Shown: positions 5,617 through 7,654 of the stretch, piece by piece
How the letters are laid out: each line of letters opens with the position of its first letter
Numbering within the stretch: position 1 is the first letter of the stretch
Assembly (NCBI GenBank): GCA_003662645.1
Contig: QMYL01000041.1
Span: 1-7,654, forward strand
Length of the DNA: 7,654 nt
Origin: Candidatus Bathyarchaeota archaeon
GTDB taxonomy: Archaea > Thermoproteota > Bathyarchaeia > Bathyarchaeales > B26-1
Direction: 5' to 3'
Made by a program: the position numbers and the translations under genes
Notes under the pieces: generated by a model
What the model was told of the DNA's origin: nothing
Seen by the model: only the letters and a program-made list of their open reading frames with translations
The model's database searches: none

Positions 5617-5623
5617 GCTCCTT
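5602..5623 (+). promoter_or_regulatory. Short hairpin pairing the ribosome binding site with the ABC start codon
   Basis: AAGGAG (5602-5607) is complementary to CTCCTT (5618-5623), with a 10-nt loop. The left arm is the best Shine-Dalgarno match for the exporter gene and the right arm includes the first two bases of its TTG start. The regulator stop codon (5614-5616) lies in the loop, so ribosomes finishing the regulator would open the stem. This could couple the two genes, but a six-pair stem may also be chance. Confidence 0.35.
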
Positions 5624-7448
5624 GCACTTCCTGAGACGTCTATTCAAGTACATGATACGAAACTGGTACGCGTTGATGCTCAGCGTACTCTGCATGGTGG
5701 CATCCACATACCTAAACATATACCTCCCAAAGCTCGGTGGGATGGCCATAAAGGAGGTTCTCGAGACACAGGACTTCAACGCTCTGGTGTCGATAACCCT
5801 CCAGATAATACTCTTCACCGGGATCCTAGGCGTCCTCACCTTCATCCAACGCTACGCGAACGCCTATTTCTCCCAGAAGGTGATCTACGATGTTAGGAAC
5901 GACCTCTTCAGGGCTTTACAGAGGCAGTCCTTCGCCTTCTACGACAGGATGCAGACCGGCCAATTGATGAGCAGGGCTACAACCGACGTGAACAGGATAA
6001 GGTGGTTCCTAGGCTTCCAGATAATGGGTCTCATAAGCTCCGTTATGCTCTTCGGCGGCGTAGTCATGTCGATGATCTCTATAAACCTAACCCTAACCCT
6101 GATGGTCTTCGCCATAAGCCCCTTCTCAACTATCCTGTTCGCGATATTCGGGAAGAAGATACGCCCCATAATCCATCGTTCCCGCGAGCACTTCGGGGTT
6201 CTGACATCGGTCTTGTGGGAGAACCTCGTCGGGGTACGCGTCGTACGCTCCTTCGCGATGGAGGACTTCGAGGTTAAGAGGTTCCAGAAGCCGAACAAGG
6301 ACTACTACGACGCGATGGTAGAGGCCACAAGGGTTAGGAGCATATTCCTCCCCCTAAACAGCCTAATCGCCTCCATAACTATAGTGATAACCTACTGGTA
6401 TGGGGGTTTAGAGGTTATAGCTGGACGCCTAACCCTGGACCAGCTCTTCGTCTTCAGCACCTATGTCGGCATGTTGACGAGGCCCTTCGTTATGTTGGGC
6501 TTCTTGTGGTCTGGATACCAACGCATGGTTGCGGCTGGCGAGAGGGTCTTCGAGATAATCGACATAGTACCCGAGGTAAAGGATAAACCGAACGCGATAA
6601 CTATGCCCCCGATTAAGGGGCATGTGGTCTTGGAGAATGTAACCTTTGGGTACAGCAAGGATAGGCTCATCCTAAAGGGTATAAACCTAGAGGTCAAACC
6701 TGGTGAGACCGTTGCGCTCTTAGGGCCAACAGGCTCCGGGAAGAGCACGATAATCAGGCTGATCCCCAGGTTCTACGATGTCACCTCAGGGAGGATACTG
6801 ATCGACGGATACGATATCAGGGATGTAAAGTTGAAGTCCCTAAGGAAGCAGATAGGTATAGTCTCACAGGAGACCTTCCTCTTCAACACAACGATAAGGG
6901 AGAATATAGCTTTCGGCAAGCCGAACGCGACGATGGATGAGATAATAAGGGCCGCAAAGATGGCTAAGGCCCACGACTTCATCATGAAGCTCCCGAACGG
7001 CTACGACACGATAGTCGGTGAGAGAGGTGTAACCCTATCGGGTGGGCAGCAGCAGAGGATAGCGATAGCGAGGGCCCTACTCATGAACCCGCGGATACTG
7101 ATACTCGACGACTCAACATCAAGCGTCGATGTAGACACCGAATACGAGATACAGCAGGCGTTGAGCGCCCTACTTAAGGATAGGACCACCTTCGTCATAA
7201 CGCAGAGGGTCTCCACAATAAGGAACGCCGACAAGATAGTTGTTCTGGAGGATGGGCGTATAATCGAGGAGGGAACCCACGAAGAGTTGATGAGGAAGAG
7301 GGGTGCATACTACCGCATCTACCAGACCCTATACGAAGCCCAGAAGGAAGCCCTAGCGGTGGCTGAGGTAAAGGCCGCCCAATCCTCCGACGCCGAGAGG
7401 AAGCGGCTGGTTAGGGAGGAGAGGACGACTGGGAGGAGGGGTGCCTAG
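5622..7448 (+). CDS. ABC exporter half-transporter, degenerate-site subunit
   Basis: This is a 608-aa TMD-NBD half-transporter of the ABCB/multidrug exporter type, acting in the cytoplasmic membrane. Six helices fall at about 16-36, 57-75, 132-152, 155-177, 242-262 and 272-296, with the family loop FYDRMQTGQLMSRATTDV (106-123). The NBD has the A-loop Tyr344, Walker A GPTGSGKST (368-376), Q-loop Gln416, LSGGQ (472-476), Walker B ILILDD (492-497) and D-loop SSVD (500-503). The catalytic Glu is replaced by Asp497 and the switch His by Gln528 (ITQR). In the known TM287/TM288 heterodimer this pair marks the subunit carrying the degenerate ATP site. A charged tail of about 35 residues follows the NBD. 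The TTG start is the first available after an in-frame TAA and sits where the family begins. The partner gene abuts the stop. Confidence 0.93.
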   Translation: MHFLRRLFKYMIRNWYALMLSVLCMVASTYLNIYLPKLGGMAIKEVLETQDFNALVSITLQIILFTGILGVLTFIQRYANAYFSQKVIYDVRNDLFRALQRQSFAFYDRMQTGQLMSRATTDVNRIRWFLGFQIMGLISSVMLFGGVVMSMISINLTLTLMVFAISPFSTILFAIFGKKIRPIIHRSREHFGVLTSVLWENLVGVRVVRSFAMEDFEVKRFQKPNKDYYDAMVEATRVRSIFLPLNSLIASITIVITYWYGGLEVIAGRLTLDQLFVFSTYVGMLTRPFVMLGFLWSGYQRMVAAGERVFEIIDIVPEVKDKPNAITMPPIKGHVVLENVTFGYSKDRLILKGINLEVKPGETVALLGPTGSGKSTIIRLIPRFYDVTSGRILIDGYDIRDVKLKSLRKQIGIVSQETFLFNTTIRENIAFGKPNATMDEIIRAAKMAKAHDFIMKLPNGYDTIVGERGVTLSGGQQQRIAIARALLMNPRILILDDSTSSVDVDTEYEIQQALSALLKDRTTFVITQRVSTIRNADKIVVLEDGRIIEEGTHEELMRKRGAYYRIYQTLYEAQKEALAVAEVKAAQSSDAERKRLVREERTTGRRGA

Positions 7449-7654
7449 TTGGGATGGGGTCGCCACCCTCACTTCCGTCGCATGTTCGAAGGGGAGAGCC
7501 GTGAGAGGAGGATACCGGATAGGGTCCTAATCCTACGCCTATTGAGGTATATACTCCCATACCGGAAGAGGCTGGCCATAGTCCTCCTCGCCATAACGGT
7601 CACCTCCATAACCGGGGTTCTGGGGCCATACATACTCGGTAAGGAGGTTATAGC
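7449..7654 (+). CDS. Second ABC exporter half-transporter (partial, cut by window end)
   Basis: Only the first 68 codons are visible. From the TTG at 7449 the product begins MGWGRHPHFRRMFEGESRER, followed by a leader into the elbow helix (LILRLLRYILPYRKRL) and a first membrane helix ending TGVLGPYILGKEVI. That pattern is typical of the first helix of ABC exporters, especially of TM288-like partner subunits with their short polar leader. The TTG directly follows the TAG of the upstream subunit, with no spacer, and has GGGAGGAGGGG about 6-15 nt upstream. An ATG at 7482 is in frame but has no ribosome binding site. Because the upstream subunit has a degenerate NBD, this one should carry the intact catalytic Glu and His, which lie beyond the window. 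Confidence 0.85.
   Translation, partial: MGWGRHPHFRRMFEGESRERRIPDRVLILRLLRYILPYRKRLAIVLLAITVTSITGVLGPYILGKEVI

Noticed and set aside
5939..6298. Long open frames opposite the ABC gene (also 6461-6748) and opposite ftsY, eif6 and L31e.
   Set aside because: They are antisense shadows of strongly supported genes, with no recognisable domains or ribosome binding sites.
7454..7504. ATG at 7454 as the start of the second ABC gene.
   Set aside because: This frame reads only 16 codons to a TGA; the ABC-like sequence is in the frame of 7449/7482.
1..7654. tRNA, rRNA, CRISPR array, insertion sequence or attachment site.
   Set aside because: Almost all sequence is accounted for by protein genes; the only larger non-coding stretch (4860-4989) holds promoters and the repeat array, and no such elements were seen.

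Overview
The window comes from an archaeon, probably a thermophile. It carries archaeal/eukaryotic-type genes that bacteria lack (S19e, L31e, L39e, L18a/LX, aIF6, a PDCD5-like protein, prefoldin alpha and RNase P subunit Rnp4), TATA-box promoters, and codon use rich in AGG/AGA Arg and ATA Ile. GC looks close to half. The lineage cannot be fixed by eye; I lean weakly towards a TACK-type thermophile (Korarchaeota- or Crenarchaeota-like).

Left edge (1-516, + strand): the C-terminal half of a major facilitator superfamily transporter. It ends tail to tail, 11 bp from the next cluster.

Minus-strand block (528-4859, read right to left): rnp4, yhbY-like, rps19e, PDCD5-like, rpl39e, rpl31e, eif6, rpl18a (LX), pfdA, ftsY. 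This is the well-known conserved archaeal information-processing neighbourhood: tRNA 5' processing, ribosomal proteins, 60S-type subunit maturation and anti-association, co-translational chaperoning, and membrane targeting. Genes overlap or are separated by at most 50 bp, so co-transcription and translational coupling are likely. TATA elements precede rnp4 (4883-4889) and rps19e (4252-4260). The 51-aa L39e gene lies at 3243-3398 between PDCD5 and L31e. L31e has a strongly acidic N-terminal extension of about 55 residues, and prefoldin alpha has a short Ser/Glu tail.

Divergent intergenic region (4860-4989): a minus-strand TATA box for rnp4 and, on the plus strand, three tandem copies of a 14-bp semi-palindrome (consensus TACATTTTTATGTA) at an exact 18-bp period. 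They lie directly upstream of an ArsR-like winged-helix regulator and are a candidate autoregulatory operator array.

Plus-strand module (4990-7654): the regulator, then 5 bp later an ABC exporter half-transporter whose nucleotide-binding domain has the degenerate pair (Asp for the Walker B Glu, Gln for the switch His), then the start of a second ABC half-transporter cut by the window end. Together these look like a self-regulated heterodimeric ABC efflux system of the TM287/TM288 type. It is the accessory, least conserved part of the window, and its substrate cannot be read from the sequence.
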